From: Ventricola sp051883735
GTDB taxonomy: Bacteria > Bacillota > Clostridia > Christensenellales > Aristaeellaceae
Reading direction: 5' to 3'
NCBI GenBank assembly: GCA_051883735.1
Contig: JBJEUH010000142.1
Span: forward strand, 1 to 64,000
Length of the DNA stretch: 64,000 bases
Shown: positions 7,955 to 15,973 of the stretch, piece by piece
Layout: each line of letters starts with the position of its first letter
Numbering within the stretch: position 1 is the first letter of the stretch
The notes under the pieces: generated by a model
Database searches by the model: none
What the model was told of the DNA's origin: nothing
What the model saw: the letters and a program-made list of their open reading frames with translations, nothing else
Program-made: the position numbers and the translations under genes

Positions 7955-7983
7955 ATTATAGGCGCGTCCCTACGCCTTGTCAA
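7955..7983 (-). promoter_or_regulatory. Consensus sigma-A promoter for the TPP riboswitch and thiT
   Basis: On the minus strand, TTGACA (complement of 7978-7983) and TATAAT (complement of 7955-7960) are separated by exactly 17 bases: a perfect consensus promoter. Confidence 0.9.
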
Positions 7984-7992
7984 GCGTGATTT

Positions 7993-8961
7993 TCAGAATC
8001 CGCCGTTGCCCATCAGCAGCGCCATGACGCCCTTCTGCGCATGCAGACGGTTCTCCGCCTCGTCAAAGATCACGCTGTGCGCGCCGTCGATGACCTCGGA
8101 GGTCACCTCTTCGCCGCGATGCGCCGGCAGGCAGTGCAGGAAGATGGAGTCCTTCTTCGCCACGGCAAGGCAATCCGCGTTGATCTGATAGCCGGCGAAC
8201 GCCTTTTTGCGCTCAGCGGCCTCGCCCTCCTGGCCCATGCTGGCCCAGACGTCGGTGTAGAGCACGTCCGCGTCCCTGCAGGCTTCCAGCGGATCGGTGC
8301 AGATGGTGACCTTGCTGCCGTGCTTCTCCGCGTTGGCGACGGCCCAGGCGGTGTAGACGGGGTTCGGCTTGTAGCCGTCCGGGCTGGCGACGGCCACGTC
8401 CAGGCCGAGCTTGGAGCAGCCGATCAGCAGGGAATGGGCCATGTTGTTGCCGTCGCCCACGAACGCGAGCTTGAGGCCCTTGAGCGTGCCCTTCTTTTCA
8501 TAGATGGTCATCAGATCGGCGAGCACCTGACAGGGGTGGAACTCGTCCGTCAGGCCGTTGATGATCGGAATGCTGCCGTGCTTGGCCAGCGCCTCCAGAT
8601 CGCTCTGCTTGAACGTGCGGATCATGATGCCGTCGACCATGCGGGAGAGCACCTGCGCGGTATCGCTGATGGGCTCGCCGCGGCCCAGCTGGATATCCGA
8701 CGTGGAGAGGAACAGCGCGCCGCCGCCCAGCTGCGAGGCGCCGACCTCGAAGGAAACGCGCGTGCGCGTGGAGGACTTGGCGAAGATCATCGCCAGCGTT
8801 TTGCCGGCAAGGCAGCTCTGCTTTTGGCCGCGCTTCTGCATGTCCTTGAGCTTGAGCGCGTGGGAGAGACACTGGCAGATTTCGTCCTCGCTCCAGTCCT
8901 GTAGGGTCAGAAGGTGCTTCTGCGTGAAAGGCGCCTTGGCCTGATAGTTCATGAGATCCAT
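7993..8961 (-). CDS. argF: Ornithine carbamoyltransferase
   Basis: A 322-residue enzyme that transfers carbamoyl from carbamoyl phosphate to ornithine, giving citrulline in arginine synthesis. The carbamoyl-phosphate site is SSTRTR, with HPCQVLADLMT, the ornithine loop and the catalytic HCLPAHRG near the C-terminus. Length is normal. ATG at 8961 has AGGAGG nine bases upstream and a strong promoter beyond it; a longer in-frame extension is disregarded. The gene stands alone, without other arg genes nearby. No arginine operator was recognised. Confidence 0.96.
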   Translation of the reverse strand: MDLMNYQAKAPFTQKHLLTLQDWSEDEICQCLSHALKLKDMQKRGQKQSCLAGKTLAMIFAKSSTRTRVSFEVGASQLGGGALFLSTSDIQLGRGEPISDTAQVLSRMVDGIMIRTFKQSDLEALAKHGSIPIINGLTDEFHPCQVLADLMTIYEKKGTLKGLKLAFVGDGNNMAHSLLIGCSKLGLDVAVASPDGYKPNPVYTAWAVANAEKHGSKVTICTDPLEACRDADVLYTDVWASMGQEGEAAERKKAFAGYQINADCLAVAKKDSIFLHCLPAHRGEEVTSEVIDGAHSVIFDEAENRLHAQKGVMALLMGNGGF

Positions 8962-8997
8962 GGATGAATTCCTCCTCAAATGCATCGAATGCGCATA

Positions 8998-9026
8998 ATT
9001 ATACACTACAATTACATAATATGCAA
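8998..9026 (-). promoter_or_regulatory. Sigma-A promoter for argF
   Basis: On the minus strand, TTGCAT (complement of 9021-9026) and TATAAT (complement of 8998-9003) with a 17-base AT-rich spacer. Confidence 0.8.
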
Positions 9027-9105
9027 GCCTATCGTCAGATTTCATGAGGGAACTTTTGTATTCTGCCGCGTTTTTATGAAAATATGGGATTCAGACTAAA
9101 AAAAC

Positions 9106-9134
9106 TTGAAAAGCAGACGTTTTCAGGATAAAAT
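9106..9134 (+). promoter_or_regulatory. Sigma-A promoter for aroK and the following cluster
   Basis: TTGAAA at 9106-9111 and TAAAAT at 9129-9134 with a 17-base spacer, 30 bases upstream of the aroK start. The next genes overlap, so it may drive a long transcript. Confidence 0.75.
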
Positions 9135-9164
9135 AAACAGGGATTTTTTGTAGAGAGAAGGATT

Positions 9165-9689
9165 GTGTTGGGCAATATCGTTTTGATCGGCATGCCGGGC
9201 TGCGGCAAGAGCACCGTAGGCGTGCTGCTGGCCAAGGCGCTGGGCATGGCGTTTGTCGATACGGATGTGGTCTTCCAGGCCAAGGAGGGCAGGAAGCTTC
9301 AGCGGATCATCGAGGAGATCGGGATCGACGCGTTTCTGGCGCGCGAGGAAGAGGCGATTCTCAGCCTTTCCTGCAACAAAACCGTCATCGCGACCGGAGG
9401 CAGCGTGGTATACGGCGCCCGCGCCATGAGGCATCTGCACGAAAGCGGCCTGGTGGTCTATATCCGTCTGCCGTATGAGGAGATCGAGCGCAGACTGTCC
9501 AACCTGGCCACCCGCGGCGTGACGCTGCGCGAGGGCCAGACGCTTTCCGATCTGTATGACGAGCGCATACCGCTGTATGAAAGGGAGGCGGACGTCGTGC
9601 TGGACGCGGAAGGTCTTCAGATTGAGCAGACGGTGGAGGCGATCGCCCGGCGCATCGAGGCGATGAACGGAGCGGCATATGGCGGCTGA
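9165..9689 (+). CDS. aroK: Shikimate kinase
   Basis: A 174-residue kinase that phosphorylates shikimate in the aromatic amino-acid pathway. Seen directly: P-loop GMPGCGKST, the shikimate-binding DTD (FVDTDVVF), the glycine-rich IATGGSVV, and a lid with arginine (ATRGVTL). Length matches AroK. GTG at 9165 is preceded by GAAGG; TTG at 9168 is an alternative. It overlaps the start of the Nudix gene by 11 bases, indicating an operon. Confidence 0.93.
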   Translation: MLGNIVLIGMPGCGKSTVGVLLAKALGMAFVDTDVVFQAKEGRKLQRIIEEIGIDAFLAREEEAILSLSCNKTVIATGGSVVYGARAMRHLHESGLVVYIRLPYEEIERRLSNLATRGVTLREGQTLSDLYDERIPLYEREADVVLDAEGLQIEQTVEAIARRIEAMNGAAYGG

Positions 9690-10188
9690 ACTCTGGGATC
9701 TGTATGATGGAAGCGGCCAGAAGACCGGCCGCACGATGGTGCGCGGCGAGGAGGTGCCCGCAGGGCTTTACCACCTGTGCGTGCATATCTGGCCGGTGAA
9801 CAGCCGCGGGGAGTTCCTCGTGCAGAAGCGCTCGATGACGGTGCAGTGGAAGCCCGGCCTGTGGGCTGTGACCGGCGGCTCTGCTATGGCCAGCGAGGAT
9901 GCGCTGACAGCGGCGCGCCGCGAGCTTCGCGAGGAGCTGGGCTATGACGCGCGGGAGGATGAGCTCAAGCGGATCGCGTGCCTCAAAAGGACCAATTCCT
10001 TCTGCCATGTGTTCACACTCAGAATCGACCGGCCTGCGGAGGACTTTGTGCTCCAGAAGGAGGAGGTCTGCGCCGTGCGCTGGTGCGATGCGGACCGGCT
10101 TCTGCGCATGGTGGCGGACAATGCGTTTTATAATTATGGTGACGCGTATTTCAGGATGCTGCTCCAGTATCAGCGGACGCACCGGTGA
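9679..10188 (+). CDS. Nudix hydrolase (IDI/YfcD-like)
   Basis: A 169-residue protein with a full Nudix box, GGSAMASEDALTAARREL followed by REELGY (around residues 74-98), which binds Mg2+ and hydrolyses nucleoside-diphosphate-linked substrates. The N-terminal WDLYDGSGQKTGRTMVRGE and later HLCVHIWPVNSRGEFLVQKR resemble the IDI-like/YfcD branch. The substrate cannot be predicted. It overlaps aroK at its start. Confidence 0.85.
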   Translation: MAAELWDLYDGSGQKTGRTMVRGEEVPAGLYHLCVHIWPVNSRGEFLVQKRSMTVQWKPGLWAVTGGSAMASEDALTAARRELREELGYDAREDELKRIACLKRTNSFCHVFTLRIDRPAEDFVLQKEEVCAVRWCDADRLLRMVADNAFYNYGDAYFRMLLQYQRTHR

Positions 10189-10226
10189 GTGATCGCCAAA
10201 CAGAGGTTGTAAAGGATTTAGGCGTT

Positions 10227-11222
10227 ATGAAGAAACTGTATTTTTCCACGTTTGTTCAGGGACTTGAAAAGCCTGTTGAGGCGATGCTGCGCAAGGAAGG
10301 CGGCGTCGCCGTGGAGCGCATTGTGCCGGGCGCGGCGCTGTATCGCAGCGTCAGGGAGCCGTCGTTTCCGTTTGTCCATCAGACGTTCAGCGTGCTTTTT
10401 CAGATGAAGCCGGTCGCCGGCGTCGATGACGCGGTCAAGCGCCTGCTGTCCTCGGGGAGCTGGCTGGACCGCTTCCCATATGAGGAAACCCAGGGCAAAC
10501 GCTTCCGCATTGTGACGGCGATGGGCGACAAGCTCGTCTCGGCGAACATGCGCTATGTGGACATGCTCGAAAAGGTCATCTGCGAGAACACCGGCATGCG
10601 CACTTACCGTGAGCGCCCGGATGTGGAGCTGTGGGTGCTCTGCCGACCGGAGGCGTCGTATTTCCTCTGGCGGCTGGGCAAGCAGTCCGCAACCCGCCAG
10701 GAGGGACAGCTGCGCACGGACGTCTGCGCGGTGGTCTCCTTCCTTTCCAGCTGCGGCGCAAAGAACGCGACCGTGCTGGGCTGCACCAACGTGTCCCTGC
10801 CCGCAGCGCTCAAAAACGGCGGTGCGCGCGCATTGACCTGTGTGTGTCCGGACCGCGCCAGCGCGAAGCTGATCGAGGGAAAGCTGCGCGGCGTGCGCGT
10901 ATGCGAGGGTTCCAGCGGCTATACCGATCTGGCGGACGGGAGCCAGCAGGCGGTCGTCCTGTATCTGCCGGTCAAGGCGGAAAAGACCGCGGGGCTTGAA
11001 TCGGACCTGCGCAACGCGCTGTTTGAGGCGCGGCGCATTCTGGAGGAGGAGGGCCGCCTGATCGTCATCGCGTCGCTGACGCACGCGGAAAGCACGCTGC
11101 GCAAGACACAGGGCGTACGCATGCTGGCCCGCTATGACCTGACGCTCAGCGGACAGAAGAGCGCCATTTGGGTGATGACGGCGAAACCCACGGACGTTGA
11201 AGAAGGCCTGAACGAGCAATGA
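10227..11222 (+). CDS. THUMP-domain RNA methyltransferase-like protein, probably inactive
   Basis: A 331-residue protein resembling the THUMP/UPF0020 RNA methylase family (RlmL/TrmN type). The N-terminal third (YFSTFVQGLEKPVEAMLRK, QMKPVAGVDDAVKRLL) is the ferredoxin-like plus THUMP part; LRTDVCAVVSFLSSC matches the LRPELA step before the Rossmann domain. The SAM motif DPFCGSGT is replaced by VLGCTNVS and the NPPY motif by LYLPV, so methyl transfer is doubtful. The ATG at 10227 is preferred over the GTG at 10185 because of a better ribosome site. It overlaps the next gene by four bases. Confidence 0.6.
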   Translation: MKKLYFSTFVQGLEKPVEAMLRKEGGVAVERIVPGAALYRSVREPSFPFVHQTFSVLFQMKPVAGVDDAVKRLLSSGSWLDRFPYEETQGKRFRIVTAMGDKLVSANMRYVDMLEKVICENTGMRTYRERPDVELWVLCRPEASYFLWRLGKQSATRQEGQLRTDVCAVVSFLSSCGAKNATVLGCTNVSLPAALKNGGARALTCVCPDRASAKLIEGKLRGVRVCEGSSGYTDLADGSQQAVVLYLPVKAEKTAGLESDLRNALFEARRILEEEGRLIVIASLTHAESTLRKTQGVRMLARYDLTLSGQKSAIWVMTAKPTDVEEGLNEQ

Positions 11223-12448
11223 GCGCGAAGAAGAAGAGAAAAAAGAAAAAGAAGGGCGTATCGCTTGCCGTTCGCTTGCTGATCCTCGCTGCGGTGCTGG
11301 CGCTGCTGGGCGTCGCCGCCTGGCAGATCAGCGGCCTTGTCAGGGGCAGCGCGACGACGGCGATTGCGCGCAGCGGCGTGCTGGGCGACGAATACCAGGG
11401 CACGGTGGTCATCGCGCGCAACGAGACGCTCTATGAGACGGAGAACAAGACGAGCGTCGACTTCATTGCCAGCGAGGGCAGCCGGGTCTCGCGCTCGAGC
11501 GTCATCTGCAAGGTGTATTCCTCCGGCTACAATCAGACGGAGATCAACCGGCTGCAGACGTATCGCGAGGAGATTCAGAATTATCATGTGAATCAGGTGC
11601 TGAATACCTACGTCGACGCGGCGCTTGACGCAAACAACGATGAGATTTCTTCGCTGGCGCAGCAGGTGCGCACGCTCGTGCAGGGCCGCGGCGTGGGCAG
11701 CCTGAGCAATCTGGAGTCGCAGCTGCAGAGCGCGCTGACGGTGCGCAAGAATTACCTGCGCCAGAAGTATCCGGATGATCAGACGCTATCTGAGCTGTAC
11801 AAGGTCGAAAACGACCAGCTCAAGAAGATCGAAAGCTGGACGACGACCTACACGGCCAATGAGGACTGCATCGTCAGCTTCTATACGGACGGCTACGAGA
11901 ATATGGTCAATGCCAAAACATACGGCACGCTGACGCCCAGCGACGTCCGGTCCGTCATCCGCGGCATTGCGCCGCAGGGCGCCACGGCGGCGGAGCGCGG
12001 AAGCGATTCGATCTTCCGCACGGTCATCGAGGACGAGTGGTACGCGCTGTTTCTGTGCACGAACAAGGACTGGAATCCCGTCGTCGGCGAGGCATACCAG
12101 ATGCAGCTGACCGGCTTTGACAACTATGTGCTTTCTGCACAGGTGGAATCCTTCACGCGCATCGGCGGCGACCTGCTGCTGCGCATGCGCGTGGATTCGA
12201 GCGTGGAGCCGGTGCTCAACATCCGCACCTGCGGTGCGACCGTGGGCGATTTCGTCTCCGGCGTGTACGTGCCCATCAATGCGCTGTATTCGCTGGAAAA
12301 CATGATCGGCGTGGTGGTGCTGGAGGGCGGCATGCAGACGTTTGTGCCGGTGACGGTGATCTCCTATCCGGACGAGAAGACGGCTTTCGTCCGTCCGACG
12401 CTGTCGGGCTCGCCGCTGGAAGACGGAAAGACCGTCCTGCTCTTTTAA
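11219..12448 (+). CDS. HlyD-like membrane-anchored protein of the sepF/divIVA locus
   Basis: A 409-residue protein with a lysine-rich cytoplasmic start (SAKKKRKKKKKG), one membrane helix at about residues 17-40, and a large outer part. The pattern VLGDEYQGTVVIARNETLYETENKTSVDFIASEGSRV with a central helical hairpin (QTEINRLQTYREEIQ to LKKIESWTTTY) and a C-terminal beta-rich half fits a membrane-fusion/HlyD-type adaptor. Such proteins accompany ylmE-sepF in many Clostridia, with unknown function. No exporter gene adjoins it, so a division-linked envelope role is a reasonable guess. It overlaps the preceding stop codon (ATGA). Confidence 0.65.
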   Translation: MSAKKKRKKKKKGVSLAVRLLILAAVLALLGVAAWQISGLVRGSATTAIARSGVLGDEYQGTVVIARNETLYETENKTSVDFIASEGSRVSRSSVICKVYSSGYNQTEINRLQTYREEIQNYHVNQVLNTYVDAALDANNDEISSLAQQVRTLVQGRGVGSLSNLESQLQSALTVRKNYLRQKYPDDQTLSELYKVENDQLKKIESWTTTYTANEDCIVSFYTDGYENMVNAKTYGTLTPSDVRSVIRGIAPQGATAAERGSDSIFRTVIEDEWYALFLCTNKDWNPVVGEAYQMQLTGFDNYVLSAQVESFTRIGGDLLLRMRVDSSVEPVLNIRTCGATVGDFVSGVYVPINALYSLENMIGVVVLEGGMQTFVPVTVISYPDEKTAFVRPTLSGSPLEDGKTVLLF

Positions 12449-12462
12449 AGCAGAGGGTGAAC

Positions 12463-13206
12463 ATGATGGAACAGGAAATATGCTGCCGGGTTCAGAAAAT
12501 CCGCAGAGAGCTTGAAGACGCCGCCGCGGAGCGCTGGGGCCGCGCGCCGCAGATCATCGCGGTGAGCAAAACCGTCGAGGCGGCCAGGGTCAACGCTGTT
12601 CGCGAGGCGGGCATCACGCGCCTGGGCGAAAACCGCGTGCAGGAAATCATGGAAAAGCTGCCGTATCTCGACGCTTCTTTTCAAATTGATCTCATTGGAC
12701 GGTTGCAAAACAACAAGGTTAAATATATAATAGATAAAGTCGGCATGATTCAGTCGCTGGACCGCATGAGCCTTGCGCAGGAGATCGACCGGCGCGCGCA
12801 GCAGCATGGTCTGCGCATGCCGGTGCTCATTCAGGTCAACATCGGCGATGAGCCGCAGAAGGGCGGCGTGCCTGTGACGCAGACGCTGTCCTTTGCAAGG
12901 ATGGCCGCCGCGCTGCCGGGTCTTGAAATCCGGGGCCTGATGGCCGTCATGCCCAATATGGACGACGATGACGCGCTGCGCCCGTACTTTACGCGGATGC
13001 GCAGCCTGTTTGATGCACTAAAAGAGGAAAACATTGCCGGTACCCGGATTGAGGAGCTGTCCATGGGCATGTCCGGCGATTACTTGCTTGCGGCGCAGGA
13101 GGGTGCGACGCACGTTCGGATTGGCTCTGCGATCTTCGGATCCCGCGCATACGCTGCGCCCGCAGGCCAGGCAGAGGATACGCTCAAGGGGGATACGCAT
13201 TCATGA
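12463..13206 (+). CDS. YggS/YlmE family PLP homeostasis protein
   Basis: A 247-residue pyridoxal-phosphate-binding protein of the PLPBP (YggS/YlmE/PROSC) family. The PLP lysine lies in IIAVSKTVEAARV; GENRVQEIMEK, FQIDLIGRLQNNKVKYI, LIQVNIGDEPQKGG, ELSMGMSGDYLLA and THVRIGSAIFG are family blocks. These proteins buffer free PLP and have no known catalytic activity. The ATG at 12463 follows GAGGG. It lies directly upstream of sepF with a four-base overlap, the classic ylmE-sepF order. Confidence 0.92.
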   Translation: MMEQEICCRVQKIRRELEDAAAERWGRAPQIIAVSKTVEAARVNAVREAGITRLGENRVQEIMEKLPYLDASFQIDLIGRLQNNKVKYIIDKVGMIQSLDRMSLAQEIDRRAQQHGLRMPVLIQVNIGDEPQKGGVPVTQTLSFARMAAALPGLEIRGLMAVMPNMDDDDALRPYFTRMRSLFDALKEENIAGTRIEELSMGMSGDYLLAAQEGATHVRIGSAIFGSRAYAAPAGQAEDTLKGDTHS

Positions 13207-13796
13207 ATTTTTTGAGCTCGCTTTCCAGAAAGCTCGGCTTTACGGGCGGAGACGAGGATGAACGCGAGGAGGAGCTCGAGGAAAACGAGCTTGAGGATGA
13301 AGAGGAAGACGAGGAAGAGGAAGGCTCAGGCTTTTCGTTCCGGTTTCCCTTTGGCAGCGCGATGCGCAACAAGCAGCAGGCTGTCTATGAGGATGAAGAA
13401 GAGGAAGAACCGGCCCCTCAGCCGCGAAGGACGGACGCGCAGAGCCAGAACCGCGCTTCTTCCCGCCGCGGCAACGTGATCCACGATGCGCGGATGGATC
13501 CCCGTGCGGCGCAGGAGCCGCAGTACACGCATTGCGAGCGCATCGTCAACGTTCGCCAGATCGAGGAAAGCCGCGAGATCATCAAGTATCTGCTGCGCGG
13601 GGAGAGCATTCTGCTCAACCTCGAGAATATCGATCCAAAGGATTGCGGTCGCGTGGTGGATCTGCTCAGCGGCGCGGCGTTCGCCCTTCAGGGCAGGATG
13701 ATCAAGGTCGCGCATCTTTCCTATCTGCTCGCGCCGGAAAACGTGGAGATCATCGAAGAGGATATTTACGCAGCCAACCGCGCACGATACAGGTAA
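13203..13796 (+). CDS. sepF: Cell division protein SepF
   Basis: A 197-residue protein. The N-terminus is a short amphipathic membrane helix (MNFLSSLSRKLGFT), followed by an unusually long glutamate/aspartate-rich linker (about residues 20-40 and again around 65-72) and the SepF core: VNVRQIEESREIIKYLLRGESILLNLENIDPKDCGRVVDLLSGAAFAL. SepF polymerises into rings, binds FtsZ and tethers it to the membrane. The gene overlaps ylmE by four bases. The acidic linker is longer than in Bacillus SepF (about 150 residues), otherwise normal. Confidence 0.93.
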   Translation: MNFLSSLSRKLGFTGGDEDEREEELEENELEDEEEDEEEEGSGFSFRFPFGSAMRNKQQAVYEDEEEEEPAPQPRRTDAQSQNRASSRRGNVIHDARMDPRAAQEPQYTHCERIVNVRQIEESREIIKYLLRGESILLNLENIDPKDCGRVVDLLSGAAFALQGRMIKVAHLSYLLAPENVEIIEEDIYAANRARYR

Positions 13797-13807
13797 GCGC
13801 TCAAAGC

Positions 13808-14545
13808 ATGGAAGATATACAGAAGGCGCTCGAAAACGCCGCAAAGCTCGCGGGGGAAAAGGGCCTGATCCGCTTCACGCGCTTCCTTGATCCGGCCGAG
13901 GCCGAGCTGAGCAGGCGCCTGGCCAGGCAGTACGGCGCGAAGCTCTCCGTCTGGGGCGGATACGATCAGGCGGAGCGCGTGGTGGGCTGCTTCAGCCCGG
14001 TCTCCGAGGAGATTGGCACGGATCAGTATCCCGTTGTCTGCCTGCACAGCCGGTATTCTGCAAAGTTTTGCTCCGTTTCCCATCGGGATCTTCTGGGGTC
14101 ATTTATGGCTTTGGGCTTGACAAGATCCTGCGCAGGCGATATGATCATTGCAGGGGCGGATATTTATCTGTTTGCCCATGCGCAGACGGCTGATTTTATC
14201 GCGCAGTCAATGAAGAGTGCAGGCAGAACGCCGCTTGATTTTTGCGCGCTCACCGAGACGCCGCAGATGCCGGAGCCGGAGGGAACGCGGTTTTCCGCCG
14301 TCGTCAGCTCGCTCAGGCTGGACGGTGTGCTCGCCGCAGCCTACAAGCTTTCCCGCGGCGAGGCGGCCGAGAGCATCCGGGCCGGTCTGGTCAAGGTCGA
14401 TCACCTTGCATGCGATCGGGTGGATGCGCCGCTGAAGGAAGGCGCGCTGCTCTCCCTGCGCGGCAGAGGACGCGTGCGTCTTGTGTCTGTGGACGGCATG
14501 ACCAGGAAACAGCGTATCGGAATTACCCTTTTCCGGTACGAGTAA
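13808..14545 (+). CDS. YlmH-type S4-domain RNA-binding protein
   Basis: A 245-residue protein. The N-terminal part (IRFTRFLDPAEAELSRRLARQYGAKLSVWGGYDQAERVV) is the YlmH domain. The C-terminal S4 RNA-binding domain runs from about SSLRLDGVLAAAYKLSRGEAAESIRAGLVKVD to the GRGRVRLVSVDG strand. YlmH is known to recycle ribosome-nascent chain complexes in Bacillus and lies next to sepF and divIVA there also. ATG at 13808 is chosen; only a weak AGG lies upstream, so coupling with sepF is likely. Confidence 0.88.
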   Translation: MEDIQKALENAAKLAGEKGLIRFTRFLDPAEAELSRRLARQYGAKLSVWGGYDQAERVVGCFSPVSEEIGTDQYPVVCLHSRYSAKFCSVSHRDLLGSFMALGLTRSCAGDMIIAGADIYLFAHAQTADFIAQSMKSAGRTPLDFCALTETPQMPEPEGTRFSAVVSSLRLDGVLAAAYKLSRGEAAESIRAGLVKVDHLACDRVDAPLKEGALLSLRGRGRVRLVSVDGMTRKQRIGITLFRYE

Positions 14546-14580
14546 TTTGATGAACATTTGCTTTGAAAGGAGCTCTTCCC

Positions 14581-15102
14581 ATGGCTATCACGCTGGATAC
14601 GATCGTCAACAAGGTGTTCAAGGTCGTCAAGAATGGTTACGACAACAACGAGGTCGAGGCCTTCCTCGACGAAATTCTCGAGGAAATGGAGAACCGTGAG
14701 GCGGAGACCGAGAAGCTGAAGGAGCAGATTGCGGCGCTCAGCAGCGAGCTTGAGCAGGCGAAGGCTCAGCTCGCCGCCCGTCCGGAGACCGTTCAGGCCG
14801 CGCCGGCCGCCCCGGTGCAGGCTGCGCCGGAGCGCCACACCGAGAGCTTTGAGCTGGTGCTCTCCAAGGCGAAGGGCGCTTACGAGGAGATCGTCGCGGC
14901 TGCCGACGTCCGTGCGGAGGAAATCGTGAGCAAGGCCAATCAGGAAGCGGCGACCATCCGGTCGAGCGCGGAGAGCCAGATCACCGATCTGACGGAGAAG
15001 CTCGCTGCGCTGCGCAAGCAGACGGCGGATTACTATGCTTCCCTGAAGAAGGTCGTGGATGCGCAGAACGCGTCCCTGGATCAGATCAAGAAGCTGCTGT
15101 AA
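14581..15102 (+). CDS. divIVA: Division site/pole organiser DivIVA
   Basis: A 173-residue coiled-coil protein. The membrane-binding N-terminal segment (MAITLDTIVNKVFKVVKNGYDNNEVEAFLDEI) matches DivIVA/GpsB, followed by two coiled-coil blocks (about 35-70 and 105-173) joined by an alanine/proline linker (RPETVQAAPAAPVQAAPE). DivIVA recognises curved membrane at poles and septa. AAAGGAG precedes the ATG; the next element is a terminator, so it closes the aroK-to-divIVA run of genes. Confidence 0.92.
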   Translation: MAITLDTIVNKVFKVVKNGYDNNEVEAFLDEILEEMENREAETEKLKEQIAALSSELEQAKAQLAARPETVQAAPAAPVQAAPERHTESFELVLSKAKGAYEEIVAAADVRAEEIVSKANQEAATIRSSAESQITDLTEKLAALRKQTADYYASLKKVVDAQNASLDQIKKLL

Positions 15103-15112
15103 GCAAGACTTG

Positions 15113-15140
15113 GGCAGGGCGCGGCCCTGCCTTTTTCTTT
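15113..15140 (+). terminator. Intrinsic terminator after divIVA
   Basis: GGCAGGGC (15113-15120) pairs with GCCCTGCC (15124-15131) followed by TTTTTCTTTT. Confidence 0.88.
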
Positions 15141-15206
15141 TGCCGGCGCCGCTCAGCAGGATAATTCTGCCGTCTTTCAAGCATGATAGGCTTGGGAGGG
15201 ACGCGG

Positions 15207-15497
15207 ATGAATCCTTTCGATTTTGACTTTATCCTGCGCAGGTTTGAGCATCTGGCGCAGCGCCTGGAGCTGATGCACCTGGAAGCGTACCTTCGCTATG
15301 TGCATGACTGGCGCAAGCGGCTGTTCTTTGATTTTCTGAGCGGCATTGCGCGCGGCGTGGGCTTTTCGCTCGGCTTTTCCGTGCTGGGCGCGCTGCTGCT
15401 GTATATTCTGAAAAACATTGCGCTGAGCAATCTGCCGGTGATTGGCAAATTCCTGGCGGAGTTGGTGCGGATCGTGGAGAACAATCTCGGATCATGA
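15207..15497 (+). CDS. DUF5665-like small membrane protein
   Basis: A 96-residue protein with a helical N-terminal half (FILRRFEHLAQRLELMHLEAYLRYV), a basic patch (DWRKRLFFDFLSGIARGVGFSLG) and one or two C-terminal membrane segments. This matches the DUF5665 family of Clostridia, whose function is not known. ATG at 15207 is chosen because GGGAGGG lies six bases upstream. It overlaps lspA by four bases, so both are translated from one transcript. Confidence 0.7.
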   Translation: MNPFDFDFILRRFEHLAQRLELMHLEAYLRYVHDWRKRLFFDFLSGIARGVGFSLGFSVLGALLLYILKNIALSNLPVIGKFLAELVRIVENNLGS

Positions 15498-15973
15498 TGA
15501 GGAAACTGATGAGCCTGGGCGTCCCTGTTGCCGCAGCGGATCAGGCGATCAAGGCGGTGATTCGCCGCCAGGCCCAGAGCCGGACGCTCTTTGAAATTCC
15601 CGGCATCGTCGCCATTACGCCCAGCTTCAACACGGGCGCAGCTTTCAGCCTGTTTTCCGGGAATGCCGTTTTGCTTGCGGTGGTTTCGGCGGCGCTGCTT
15701 CTTGCGCTGTGCATCTATGCCGGCAGGAACATGCGCCTGACGCGCGCGGCCCAGGCGGCGCTCTGCGTGATGATCGGCGGCGGCGTGGGCAACCTGATCG
15801 ACCGGATCGTTTACGGAGGGGTGACGGATTACATCCGTTTGCTGCTGTTTGATTTCCCGGTCTTTAATCTGGCGGATATCGCCATCACGGGTTCGATTGC
15901 CGTGTTGCTCATCCTGCTGCTGACGGGAAGGCTCGAGTACACTACGGGAGAGGAACATGGATCAGATCATTGA
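15494..15973 (+). CDS. lspA: Lipoprotein signal peptidase (signal peptidase II)
   Basis: A 159-residue polytopic membrane aspartyl protease that removes lipoprotein signal peptides after lipid attachment. Family blocks: NTGAAFSLFSG, IGGGVGNLIDRI (first catalytic Asp) and DFPVFNLADIAIT (second catalytic Asp). The amino-terminal region DQAIKAVI corresponds to the D-x-x-x-K start motif. It overlaps the following rluD by 17 bases, and lspA-rluD pairing is standard. Confidence 0.95.
   Translation: MMRKLMSLGVPVAAADQAIKAVIRRQAQSRTLFEIPGIVAITPSFNTGAAFSLFSGNAVLLAVVSAALLLALCIYAGRNMRLTRAAQAALCVMIGGGVGNLIDRIVYGGVTDYIRLLLFDFPVFNLADIAITGSIAVLLILLLTGRLEYTTGEEHGSDH

Noticed and set aside
13221..13330. Acidic low-complexity stretch in sepF as a possible frameshift or repeat expansion
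   Set aside because: The reading frame stays open into an intact SepF core, and acidic linkers vary freely in this family.
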